Source: an uncultured Bacteroidales bacterium (lineage in GTDB: Bacteria; Bacteroidota; Bacteroidia; Bacteroidales; WCHB1-69). From it: a DNA stretch of 5,730 nt. The DNA lies in the NCBI GenBank assembly GCA_900321845.1, contig ONXT01000064.1, positions 1 through 5,730 of the forward strand, given 5' to 3'. A program made the position numbers and the translations under genes. Below are positions 1 to 5,730 of the stretch, one piece after another (positions within the stretch are counted from its first letter, which is position 1; each line of letters starts with the position of its first letter). The notes below the pieces were generated by a model. That model ran no database searches. It was not told the origin of the DNA and worked only from the letters and a program-made list of their open reading frames with translations.

Positions 1-1
1 C

Positions 2-1075
2 CAAAATAATGTAAAGTCTTATCTTACAGTCAATACCATCATCTACAATTCGGAAGTCGATGAGGTGAAAAGGCTGTTGGATATGGCAAAAAAATGTGGG
101 GTTTCCGCCATCATCGCCTCCGATTTCGCCGTGCTGACCTATTGCCAGAAAATTGGGCTGGAAATCCATATTTCCACCCAGTGCAACATCACGAACATTG
201 AGGCGGTCCGCTTCTATGCGCAGTTTGCCGATGTGGTGGTTCTTGCGCGTGAGGTGACCTTGGCGCAGGCTGCAGAAATCTCGCAACAGATTGACGATGA
301 GAACATCTGTGGTCCGAAAGGTGAGAAAATCCGCTTGGAGATGTTCGTTCACGGCGCGCTTTGCATGGCCGTCTCCGGCAAGTGCTATCTCAGCCTCGAC
401 AATTTCAACTCCTCCGCCAACCGTGGTGCCTGCCTCCAACCCTGCCGACGGGGCTATGTCGTGAAGGATATGGAAAACGAGGTGGAACTGGCCATTGACA
501 ACAAGTACATCATGTCGCCGAAAGACCTGTGTACCATAGGCTTTTTGGACAAAATGCTGAAAGCCGGCGTTTCCATTCTGAAAATTGAGGGTCGTGGGCG
601 TTCGGCGGAGTATGTGAAAGTGACGACCGAGTGCTACCACGAAGCGGTGGATGCCATCATGAACGGGACTTATACCCTGGAGAAGGTTCAGGCTTGGACG
701 GAACGCCTGAAATCAGTCTATAACCGTGGATTCTGGGACGGCTACTATTTGGGCAGAAAGATGGGAGAGTGGTCGGAACGCTATGGCTCTCAGGCTACTA
801 CGGTAAAAGAGCACATTGGAAAAATTACCAATTTCTTCTCCAACCTTAGTGTGGCGGAAATCTTCGTGGAAACCGGCGACATCAGGGTAGGGGACACTTT
901 GATCGTTGAGGGACCGACAACCGGCGTTTATGAAACGGTGGTGAATGAGGTGCGCGTGGATCTGAAACCGGTTGAGGTTGCTGTGAAAGGGGAGGCCTGC
1001 TCCATCGTCACCAGCCAGTTGGTTCGCCGTGGCGACAAAGTCTATAAGAAGACGCAGAAAATTGAAGAGTTCTAA
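2..1075 (+). CDS. U32-family protein (TrhP/RlhA type), 5'-truncated by the window edge
   Basis: The frame is open from base 2, and its first residues (QNNVKSYLTVNTIIYNSEVD) already look like U32 sequence, so the gene begins before the window. The GTG at 65 is internal. The U32 signature is intact at nt 338-394: EMFVHGALCMAVSGKCYLS. Cysteines encoded at nt 362, 383, 431 and 443 include the RGAC..PCRR element. They resemble the cysteine set of TrhP (YegQ) and RlhA, which are needed for 5-hydroxyuridine in tRNA and 5-hydroxycytidine in 23S rRNA; related UbiU/UbiV bind an Fe-S cluster. About nt 815-1060 encodes a small beta-rich C-terminal domain (HIGKIT...VAEIFVETGDIRVGDTLIVEGPTTG) typical of U32 proteins. 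The in-window part is 357 residues; roughly 50-70 more at the N-terminus would give the ~415-residue TrhP-like size. Older annotations call this family peptidase or collagenase. An RNA-modification role is inferred from the family, and TrhP versus RlhA type is not settled. Confidence 0.9.
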   Translation, partial: QNNVKSYLTVNTIIYNSEVDEVKRLLDMAKKCGVSAIIASDFAVLTYCQKIGLEIHISTQCNITNIEAVRFYAQFADVVVLAREVTLAQAAEISQQIDDENICGPKGEKIRLEMFVHGALCMAVSGKCYLSLDNFNSSANRGACLQPCRRGYVVKDMENEVELAIDNKYIMSPKDLCTIGFLDKMLKAGVSILKIEGRGRSAEYVKVTTECYHEAVDAIMNGTYTLEKVQAWTERLKSVYNRGFWDGYYLGRKMGEWSERYGSQATTVKEHIGKITNFFSNLSVAEIFVETGDIRVGDTLIVEGPTTGVYETVVNEVRVDLKPVEVAVKGEACSIVTSQLVRRGDKVYKKTQKIEEF

Positions 1076-1094
1076 TCCAATAATCCTGTTAAAA

Positions 1095-2012
1095 ATGAAG
1101 AAAATCGTGTTGCTGAGTGTGCTGTCGCTTTGCGTTCTTTTTTTGCAAGCGCAGGATATGAAAACCTACAAGTTCGCTGAGCGTGATACGTGCAGCTTGT
1201 ATATGGATGTGTATCAGCCGGTTCAGCCGAACGGATACTGTATCGTTTATGTTTTCGGTGGCGGTTTCATCGGCGGGGAACGCAATAACGAATACGCTGT
1301 TTCGTATGCCAAAAAACTTGCGGAAAAGGGATATGTCGTCGTTTGCAATGATTACCGTTTGGGCTTGAAGGGCGCAAAGATGGACCTGACGCACGTGATC
1401 TCCTCGTTGGAAAACGCAATCAATCTGGCAGTCGAGGATTTGTTTTCCGCCATTTCATTTATGTTAAAGCATGCAGACGATTTGCATGTCAATGCCGACA
1501 AGATTATCCTGACCGGCAGCAGTGCGGGTGCCATCACCGTATTGGAGGCGGATTACATGCAGGGCAACCGTTTTGATTTGGCGAAGGTGCTGCCCGAAGA
1601 TTTCCATTTCGCCGGTGTGATGTCGTTTGCTGGCGCGATTTTCTCGCGTAATGGAAAGGTGAAGTACAGAGTGTCGCCCCCAGCCCCGACAATGTTTTTG
1701 CAGGGAACTCGCGACAATTTAGTGACTTACAAGAAGATACGCTTTGCCAATTATGGTTTCTTCGGCACAAAGCCGTTGGTGAAGCAATTCCAGAAATTCG
1801 ACTATCCTTTTTATGTCCGCCGCTATGAGGATTTGGGGCACGAGGCCGCCGCATTACATCTCTATGAGTTCGATTTATCTCTTTGGTTTATAGATAATTA
1901 TGTGGTGAAAAAGCGCAACCTCCAGATTGACGAAACCATCAACGACCCCGATGTGCCGCGTTGGAAATTCGGGAAGGTGAAGCCTGGGCAGGTTTATAAT
2001 AAGAAACGGTAG
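1095..2012 (+). CDS. Secreted alpha/beta-hydrolase (esterase/lipase-like)
   Basis: The 305-residue protein starts at ATG 1095, preceded by an A-run. An upstream in-frame start at 1029 would overlap the U32 gene and bury the signal peptide, so it is not used. Residues 1-19 form a signal peptide (MKKIVLLSVLSLCVLFLQA) with likely cleavage before Q20, so it probably acts in the periplasm or outside the cell. Catalytic candidates are all visible: nucleophile S143 in GSSAG (141-145), acid D207 in QGTRDN, and H249 in DLGHEA. The oxyanion segment before the triad reads VFGGGFIGGERN (53-64). Phe therefore stands where many esterases of the HGGG class have His. The DYRLGLKG segment (86-93) is also typical of Bacteroidales hydrolases of this kind. 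Substrate is unknown; an ester, possibly on a carbohydrate or lipid, is the natural guess. The gene is 19 bp downstream of the U32 gene and may be co-transcribed with it. Confidence 0.88.
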   Translation: MKKIVLLSVLSLCVLFLQAQDMKTYKFAERDTCSLYMDVYQPVQPNGYCIVYVFGGGFIGGERNNEYAVSYAKKLAEKGYVVVCNDYRLGLKGAKMDLTHVISSLENAINLAVEDLFSAISFMLKHADDLHVNADKIILTGSSAGAITVLEADYMQGNRFDLAKVLPEDFHFAGVMSFAGAIFSRNGKVKYRVSPPAPTMFLQGTRDNLVTYKKIRFANYGFFGTKPLVKQFQKFDYPFYVRRYEDLGHEAAALHLYEFDLSLWFIDNYVVKKRNLQIDETINDPDVPRWKFGKVKPGQVYNKKR

Positions 2013-2027
2013 TTTTAAAAAAATGCG

Positions 2028-2035
2028 TATTTTTG
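2028..2035 (+). promoter_or_regulatory. Putative Bacteroidota -7 promoter element for the activator-lptE cluster
   Basis: TATTTTTG matches the Bacteroidota primary-sigma -7 consensus TAnnTTTG at every defined base and continues as GCA, a common extension. It lies in the 41-bp gap after the hydrolase stop, and transcription would begin near 2041-2043, about 12 nt before ATG 2054. No good TTTG -33 element is seen 19-21 bp upstream (that stretch is about 2003-2008, A-rich), so the call rests on one element only. Confidence 0.5.
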
Positions 2036-2053
2036 CACATTAACTTGAAAAAA

Positions 2054-3289
2054 ATGGCTGAAAGTATAGAAGCTGTTAAAAGTAGATTCGGCATTGTCGG
2101 CCAAAACAATGATTTGAACGAGGCGATTCGTGCAGCTGTTACGGTTGCGCCCACGTCGGCCTCTGTGCTGATTTTGGGTGAGAGCGGTGTCGGCAAGGAG
2201 AATATTGCCAAAATTATTCACGAGTACAGCTCGCGCAAGCACAATCAGTTCATCTCTCTGAACTGCGGTTCGATTCCCGAGGGAACGATTGATTCGGAGC
2301 TGTTCGGACATGAGAAGGGGGCATTTACCGGGGCGACAGAGGAACGGAAAGGTTATTTCGAGATGGCGGACAAGGGCACGATTTTCCTTGACGAAATCGG
2401 CAATCTCCCCTTGTCGGCGCAGGAACGTCTGCTTCGCGTGCTGGATTATGGCGAGTATATTCGCGTGGGCTCTTCCAAAGTTCGCAAAACCGATGTCAGG
2501 GTGGTTGCTGCCACCAATGCCAACCTCTCCGAACAGGTCTCCAACGGCCGCTTCCGCATGGATCTGTATTACCGTTTGACCACCGTGCTGATCAATGTGC
2601 CCGCCCTGCGCGACCGCAAGGAGGATCTTCCGTTTCTGTTTGCGCGTTTTGCTGCCGATATGGCCAATGCAGGCAAGATCCCCGAACCCATCCAGCTCAC
2701 CGACGATGCGCTTAAATTCATGCAGAACTACAATTGGCCAGGAAATATCCGTCAACTCAAGCATGTGGTGGAGAGCATGTCCTATATGGAAAAAGACCGT
2801 GTCATCTCGGCGGGCACCTTCAGTAAGTACGTGGCCAACGCGCCGAGTGTGAAGTACATGCCCTCGCTGCTCTCCGTTGGCGGCGACCAGTCCGCCTCCT
2901 ATAACCACAACGTGCTGCTTTCCGTGATTTATGAGTTGAAAAAGGAGGTTGATGCCTTGAAAAAGGAGGTCGCCGATTTGAAACTGAATGAACAGGTGCG
3001 CCGAAGCGGCATTTATAGAGACATCAACAATCAGATTATTGAGCATACTTCCGTCGGCGATAGCAAAGTCCCGCAGCAAGTGCTGACCTATCAGCCGGTA
3101 AAGAGCTACGAGGAACCGATTGATACGCCTGCCGAGTCGGTGGAAGAGGACAATTCGGTGGAATCGACGGAAAAGCAGCTGTTCCAACGGGTTTTAGCCA
3201 AGCATAATGGCAACCGCAGGGCCGCCGCCGCCGAACTGAAAATCTCCGAACGCACCCTTTATAGAAAAATTGAAAAGTATGGATTGTAG
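2054..3289 (+). CDS. Sigma-54-dependent activator (AAA+ plus Fis-type HTH), no N-terminal sensor domain
   Basis: The 411-residue protein starts at ATG 2054. A TTG at 2033 is in frame but lies inside the -7 promoter element. The AAA+ domain begins almost at the N-terminus: Walker A GESGVGKE (42-49), the sigma-54-contact loop GAFTGA (89-94), Walker B GTIFLDE (108-114), sensor I RVVAATN (149-155), likely arginine fingers R168 and R174 in FRMDLYYR, and sensor II WPGNIRQL (228-235). All ATPase and sigma-54-engaging motifs are intact. A linker of about 120 residues includes a lysine/glutamate heptad segment (295-310). The end (376-411) is a Fis-family helix-turn-helix, NGNRRAAAAELKISERTLYRK. The layout resembles PspF in lacking a receiver, GAF or PAS domain, so control must come from a partner protein, from expression level or from the linker. 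It probably remodels RNA polymerase holding sigma-54 (RpoN) at -24/-12 promoters. Targets are unknown; lptE overlaps its 3' end. Confidence 0.93.
   Translation: MAESIEAVKSRFGIVGQNNDLNEAIRAAVTVAPTSASVLILGESGVGKENIAKIIHEYSSRKHNQFISLNCGSIPEGTIDSELFGHEKGAFTGATEERKGYFEMADKGTIFLDEIGNLPLSAQERLLRVLDYGEYIRVGSSKVRKTDVRVVAATNANLSEQVSNGRFRMDLYYRLTTVLINVPALRDRKEDLPFLFARFAADMANAGKIPEPIQLTDDALKFMQNYNWPGNIRQLKHVVESMSYMEKDRVISAGTFSKYVANAPSVKYMPSLLSVGGDQSASYNHNVLLSVIYELKKEVDALKKEVADLKLNEQVRRSGIYRDINNQIIEHTSVGDSKVPQQVLTYQPVKSYEEPIDTPAESVEEDNSVESTEKQLFQRVLAKHNGNRRAAAAELKISERTLYRKIEKYGL
2936..2983 (+). repeat. 21-bp tandem repeat encoding coiled-coil heptads
   Basis: Two adjacent 21-bp units (2936-2956 and 2957-2977) share the 14-mer ttgaaaaaggaggt and are followed by a partial third (ttgaaa). 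They encode LKKEVDA-LKKEVAD-LK within the activator's linker, a short two-heptad coiled coil with Leu and Val at the hydrophobic positions. It probably arose by duplication of one heptad and may help the protein oligomerise or bind a partner. Confidence 0.7.
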
Positions 3290-3788
3290 AAAATTCGCGA
3301 TTTTACTACTGCTCTCCCTGTGCTTCGTCGGCTGCCGACTCTCCGTTTCGCTGACGGGCGGCGATGTGGACCCTCGCGCAAAAACGGTCTATGTTCAGAC
3401 CTTCCGCAACAACGCCTCGCTCGTCAACCCCACGCTGAGCCAAGAGTTCACCAATGCCCTGAAAGACCGCATACAAGGTCAGACCCCGCTCACCATCATC
3501 GATGTTCCTAACGGGGACTATTCCGTTGAAGGCGAGATTACCGGCTACACCATCAATCCGGTCGCCATCCAGGGCAATGAAACCGCTGCCATGAACCGAC
3601 TGACCATCACCGTGAATGTGAGGTTCACCAATAAATTCGACGAAACCAAAGACTTCGAACAATCCTTCTCCCGCTATGTCGATTATTCCAGTTCCCAGAA
3701 TTTCACTGCTATCGAAGGCAATCTGGTAACGGAAATCAACGATGCGTTGACAGAGGATATTTTTAATAAGGCATTTGTTAATTGGTAA
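3279..3788 (+). CDS. lptE: LptE-family lipopolysaccharide assembly lipoprotein
   Basis: The 169-residue protein starts at ATG 3279, inside the last codons of the activator gene (11-bp overlap, different frame). A TTG at 3270 is a weaker alternative start. The N-terminus is a lipoprotein signal: basic R4-K5, hydrophobic 6-17, and lipobox FVGC with lipidated C19. The mature part carries the Bacteroidales LptE pattern: SLTGGDVDPRAKTVYVQTFRNNASLVNPTLSQEFTNALKDRI split over residues 24-65, then alternating beta strands. LptE sits in the outer membrane as the plug and partner of LptD and helps deliver lipopolysaccharide to the cell surface. The size is usual for the family. The overlap suggests translational coupling to the activator gene. 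Family assignment is firm; the exact role in this organism is inferred from the E. coli homologue, to which sequence similarity is low. Confidence 0.87.
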   Translation: MDCRKFAILLLLSLCFVGCRLSVSLTGGDVDPRAKTVYVQTFRNNASLVNPTLSQEFTNALKDRIQGQTPLTIIDVPNGDYSVEGEITGYTINPVAIQGNETAAMNRLTITVNVRFTNKFDETKDFEQSFSRYVDYSSSQNFTAIEGNLVTEINDALTEDIFNKAFVNW

Positions 3789-3798
3789 TTCTAATCGA

Positions 3799-4359
3799 AT
3801 GAATAATAATTTGTTAACTGTAAATGAAACCAATCTGGGAGTGCTTCGCAATTTGTGCGAGAAGTATCCGGCATCCTCAGTCACTGCATTTTTTTATTTG
3901 AAAATGCTAAAACAATTGCATACCGAAGAGTATGAATCCTGCAAGTCGGTATGGCTTTTGAACATCCTTGACCATATCAAGTTTGCGCAATTCTCGTTCG
4001 AAAACGCTTCCGAAACGGCTCCGACAGATGACATTCCCAAGAAGGATTTCCTCGCTGCCGGTGTGGACACCTCGGCGGCCGACCAAGATAGGATCATCTC
4101 GCAGCTGATTGCAGAATTTTCGGTCGCAACGCCGAAAATCCAGTTCGATCCGGAAAAACACGATGGCACAATCAACTACAGCAAACCCAGTCTGGTGGAA
4201 GATCCAGACATCGTAAGTGAAACATTAGCAAGGTTTTACCTCAGTCAAGGGTACCCCGGTAAGGCAATTAAAATTTATAAAAAATTGTGCTTGCTTTTTC
4301 CAGAAAAAAGTTGTTACTTTGCAGCCCAAATTTCCAGCATAAAAAACAGTAAGAATTAA
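3799..4359 (+). CDS. Small protein with a TPR-like C-terminus, function unknown
   Basis: This 186-residue protein begins at ATG 3799, 10 bp after lptE; an in-frame TTG at 3775 would overlap lptE and is less likely. There is no signal peptide or membrane segment, so it is probably cytoplasmic. Residues 10-65 look helical, residues 70-130 are polar and probably flexible, and residues 140-173 read as one TPR-like helix pair (SETLARFYLSQGYPGKAIKIYKKL) followed by PEKSCYFAAQI. A single C-terminal TPR-like unit of this type is found in uncharacterised Bacteroidales proteins. One repeat alone rarely makes a binding groove, so it may pair with the N-terminal helices or another protein. Its place between lptE and secG suggests a link to the cell envelope or export, but that is inference. 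The 3' end of the gene also holds the likely secG promoter. Confidence 0.8.
   Translation: MNNNLLTVNETNLGVLRNLCEKYPASSVTAFFYLKMLKQLHTEEYESCKSVWLLNILDHIKFAQFSFENASETAPTDDIPKKDFLAAGVDTSAADQDRIISQLIAEFSVATPKIQFDPEKHDGTINYSKPSLVEDPDIVSETLARFYLSQGYPGKAIKIYKKLCLLFPEKSCYFAAQISSIKNSKN
4290..4321 (+). promoter_or_regulatory. Putative secG promoter (-33 and -7) inside the upstream coding region
   Basis: A -33-like cTTG (4290-4293) is followed after exactly 20 bp by TTACTTTG (4314-4321), which fits TAnnTTTG at all but one defined position and continues as CA. Spacing and sequence match Bacteroidota primary-sigma promoters. The predicted start is near 4327-4330, giving a leader of about 50 nt before secG ATG 4379. 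The element lies within codons 164-175 of the upstream gene. Confidence 0.6.
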
Positions 4360-4378
4360 TCTATAAAATACTTAAAAA

Positions 4379-4669
4379 ATGACTTTATTATCCATTTTAA
4401 TCATCATCGTCAGCATAGCCATGGGGTTCTTCGTTCTGATTCAAGAATCGAAAGGCGGCGGCCTGGCCTCCAATTTCGCATCCTCAAACCAGATTATGGG
4501 CGTGCATCGCACCACCGACCTCGTTGAAAAAATCACCTGGGGCTTAGCAATCGCCATTATGGTGCTCTGCCTCGTATGTGCTTTCCTTTCCAAACGCGAG
4601 TACGATGCATCACACGAAAATCTCCAAGCCACTGAAGCCCAAGCTCCGGCTCAAGATGCTGAAGAATAA
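4379..4669 (+). CDS. secG: Preprotein translocase subunit SecG
   Basis: The 96-residue protein is a typical SecG: first membrane helix at about 3-21, the conserved cytoplasmic loop LIQESKGGGLASNF (20-33), and a second helix at about 53-71. The tail (74-96) is acidic and rich in Ala, Gln and Glu, as is common in Bacteroidota SecG, and is probably disordered. SecG joins SecY and SecE in the inner-membrane SecYEG channel and improves SecA-driven export of unfolded proteins. ATG 4379 follows an unbroken A-run (cttaaaaaATG), the usual A-rich context here. The gene is 19 bp beyond the TPR-like gene and is followed by a strong hairpin, so it is probably the last gene of the cluster. It likely receives read-through from upstream as well as its own promoter. 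Confidence 0.95.
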   Translation: MTLLSILIIIVSIAMGFFVLIQESKGGGLASNFASSNQIMGVHRTTDLVEKITWGLAIAIMVLCLVCAFLSKREYDASHENLQATEAQAPAQDAEE

Positions 4670-4701
4670 AGCCTGATTTGAAATGAACTGATACCATCCG
4701 G

Positions 4702-4736
4702 AAGAGAGAATGTTCGCATTCTCTCTTTTGTGTTTT
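4702..4736 (+). terminator. Rho-independent terminator after secG
   Basis: A perfect 11-bp stem pairs aagagagaatg (4702-4712) with cattctctctt (4717-4727) around a ttcg tetraloop, followed by the T-rich run ttttgtgtttt. This starts 33 bp after the secG stop and is the clearest hairpin in the window. The loop is UUCG but closed by G-C rather than the extra-stable C-G. The last stem bases overlap the T-tract. Confidence 0.82.
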
Positions 4737-4739
4737 ACT

Positions 4740-5666
4740 ATGAACAGAAAAAATTTCGGCTATTTCATCATTCTTTTCCTCGCCATCTGCTTTTGGGGCC
4801 TCTCGTATGTGTTCACCAAGGACCTCTTGGGCGTGGTCACTCCCATCGCACTCATCTTTTTCCGGATGGTCATCTCCTCCGCCTTGCTTATCGTGGTCTG
4901 CTCGCTTTTTTTCCGCCAGCGCCTCCGCGATATCCCCCGGAAGGATTGGCTCTATCTGTTTTGTCTCAGCCTCTTCGAGCCGTTCCTCTATTTCCTTTGC
5001 GAAACCTATAGCCTTAAGTTCTCCGACCCCACGGTGGTTGCGGTTATCATTGCCACCATTCCTGTTTTCACCGTCTTTCTGTCGTTCTTTTATTTTAAAG
5101 AAAGGCTGAGCGGAATCAATTTCGCCGGCGTATTTATCTCTGTGATAGGCATTCTGGTGATGCTTCTGCCTAAATTCTCCGATGTCACTTTCAGTAAATG
5201 GGGGATTCTGTTGGCGTTTTGTGCCGTGATCGCTTCCGTTGGCTATAGCTTTTTCCTCAAAAAACTCGACGACCGTTACCATTCTGTTTTCATCGTGACC
5301 TGCCAAAATACGATTGGTGTCCTGTTGTTCCTACCCCTTTTTATCCTCTTTCATTCGCCTGCTGAAATGCAAACCCAAATTGCGAATCTTTCAGATCCTC
5401 ATATCTTGTTGAATGTGACGATGTTGGCTGTCTTCTGTTCTGCACTTGCCTTTGTGTTTTATGTCCTTGCCATGCAGAAGCTGGGACTGGCCAAGGCCAA
5501 CACTTTCACCAACCTGATTCCAGTGGTCACCGCAGTGTTCTCGTTTTCACTTGGTTATGAGCAACTTGCCGCCAGCAAAATACTTGGCACAGTCATCGTA
5601 ATTGTCGGGATTTGCATGGTACAGCATATCTCACGACAAAAATCGGATGAGGTTTCCGCCCATTAA
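4740..5666 (+). CDS. EamA/DMT-superfamily inner-membrane transporter
   Basis: The start is ATG 4740 (MNRKNFGYF), giving 308 residues. An in-frame ATG at 4710 lies inside the terminator stem and would add ten hydrophobic residues before a basic start, so it is rejected. The protein has about ten hydrophobic helices in two EamA repeats (roughly 8-143 and 154-296). Family marks are FWGLSYVFTKD (18-28), FFR (40-42), PTVVAVIIATIPVFTVFLS (97-115), the short YFKERLS turn (118-124), and in the second half AMQKLGLAKANTFTNLIPV (244-262) and GYEQL (272-276). Ten-helix DMT proteins of this size export or import small metabolites such as amino acids, but substrate cannot be read from sequence. It begins immediately beyond the secG terminator, and no convincing promoter is seen, so how it is transcribed is unclear. 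Confidence 0.9.
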   Translation: MNRKNFGYFIILFLAICFWGLSYVFTKDLLGVVTPIALIFFRMVISSALLIVVCSLFFRQRLRDIPRKDWLYLFCLSLFEPFLYFLCETYSLKFSDPTVVAVIIATIPVFTVFLSFFYFKERLSGINFAGVFISVIGILVMLLPKFSDVTFSKWGILLAFCAVIASVGYSFFLKKLDDRYHSVFIVTCQNTIGVLLFLPLFILFHSPAEMQTQIANLSDPHILLNVTMLAVFCSALAFVFYVLAMQKLGLAKANTFTNLIPVVTAVFSFSLGYEQLAASKILGTVIVIVGICMVQHISRQKSDEVSAH

Positions 5667-5695
5667 AAAAATACCAGAATCCAATACATGTTTTT

Positions 5696-5730
5696 ATGAT
5701 AGCAAATAGGATATCTTCAGAAGAATTGGA
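5696..5730 (+). CDS. Possible start of a further gene, cut by the window end
   Basis: ATG 5696 opens a frame that stays open to the edge (MIANRISSEEL, 11 full codons). It lies 29 bp after the transporter stop. Eleven codons are too few to identify a product, and the reverse strand is also open here, so this could equally be intergenic or the end of a convergent gene. No hairpin terminator is visible in 5667-5730. Confidence 0.25.
   Translation, partial: MIANRISSEEL

Noticed and set aside
1981..2053. Possible sigma-54 (-24/-12) site upstream of the activator (ctgggcaggttta)
   Set aside because: The GG is not followed by a GC at the required spacing, so it does not fit TGGCAC-N5-TTGCA.
2941..2971. 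AAGGAGGT sequences resembling strong Shine-Dalgarno sites
   Set aside because: They encode Lys-Glu-Val within the heptads, and no start codon or open frame of note follows at a suitable distance.
2015..3187. Long open frame of 390 codons on the - strand opposite the activator
   Set aside because: It lies antisense to a gene with complete family motifs, and its translation shows no recognisable domain. It is explained by codon bias in the sense frame.
3306..3884. 192-codon open frame on the - strand opposite lptE
   Set aside because: It is a shadow of lptE with no recognisable motif or promoter.
4710..4739. Upstream ATG extending the transporter by ten residues
   Set aside because: It lies in the terminator stem and adds residues before the natural MNRKNFGYF start typical of this family.
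4557..5306. 249-codon open frame on the - strand opposite secG and the transporter
   Set aside because: Its charged, low-complexity translation is the expected mirror of hydrophobic membrane codons; the sense genes are clearly real.
5667..5730. Open reverse-strand frame entering from the right edge, possible end of a convergent gene
   Set aside because: The 64 bp outside the transporter are too short to judge, and no stop or recognisable C-terminus marks its end.

Overview
The window looks like ordinary chromosomal DNA from a member of the Bacteroidota, most likely the order Bacteroidales. Three things point there. The LptE protein has the Bacteroidales form (ASLVNPTLSQ-type motif). Two promoter candidates match the Bacteroidota -33/-7 type (TTG ~20 bp TAnnTTTG) rather than the E. 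coli type. Start codons are preceded by A-runs instead of Shine-Dalgarno sequences. No rRNA, tRNA, CRISPR array, insertion sequence or prophage gene is visible.

All recognisable genes lie on the + strand and are tightly packed. At the left edge is the 3' part of a U32-family gene of the TrhP/RlhA type, linked to RNA hydroxylation. After 19 bp comes a secreted alpha/beta-hydrolase (1095-2012). A 41-bp gap with a perfect TAnnTTTG -7 element then leads into a compact cluster. This holds a sigma-54-type activator without a sensor domain (2054-3289), an LptE-like lipoprotein overlapping it by 11 bp (3279-3788), a small protein with a TPR-like C-terminus (3799-4359), and secG (4379-4669). SecG appears to have an additional promoter embedded in the 3' end of the TPR-like gene. 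A strong hairpin plus T-tract follows secG. A 10-helix EamA/DMT-type transporter (4740-5666) starts only a few bases beyond that hairpin. The last 64 bp hold only a possible start of another gene.

The central cluster has an envelope theme: LptE serves lipopolysaccharide insertion into the outer membrane, SecG serves protein export, and the activator may link them to sigma-54-dependent transcription. That link is inference from gene order. I found no convincing previously undescribed system. The points most worth a second look are the activator-lptE-TPR-secG cluster, the coding-embedded secG promoter, and the terminator abutting the transporter gene.
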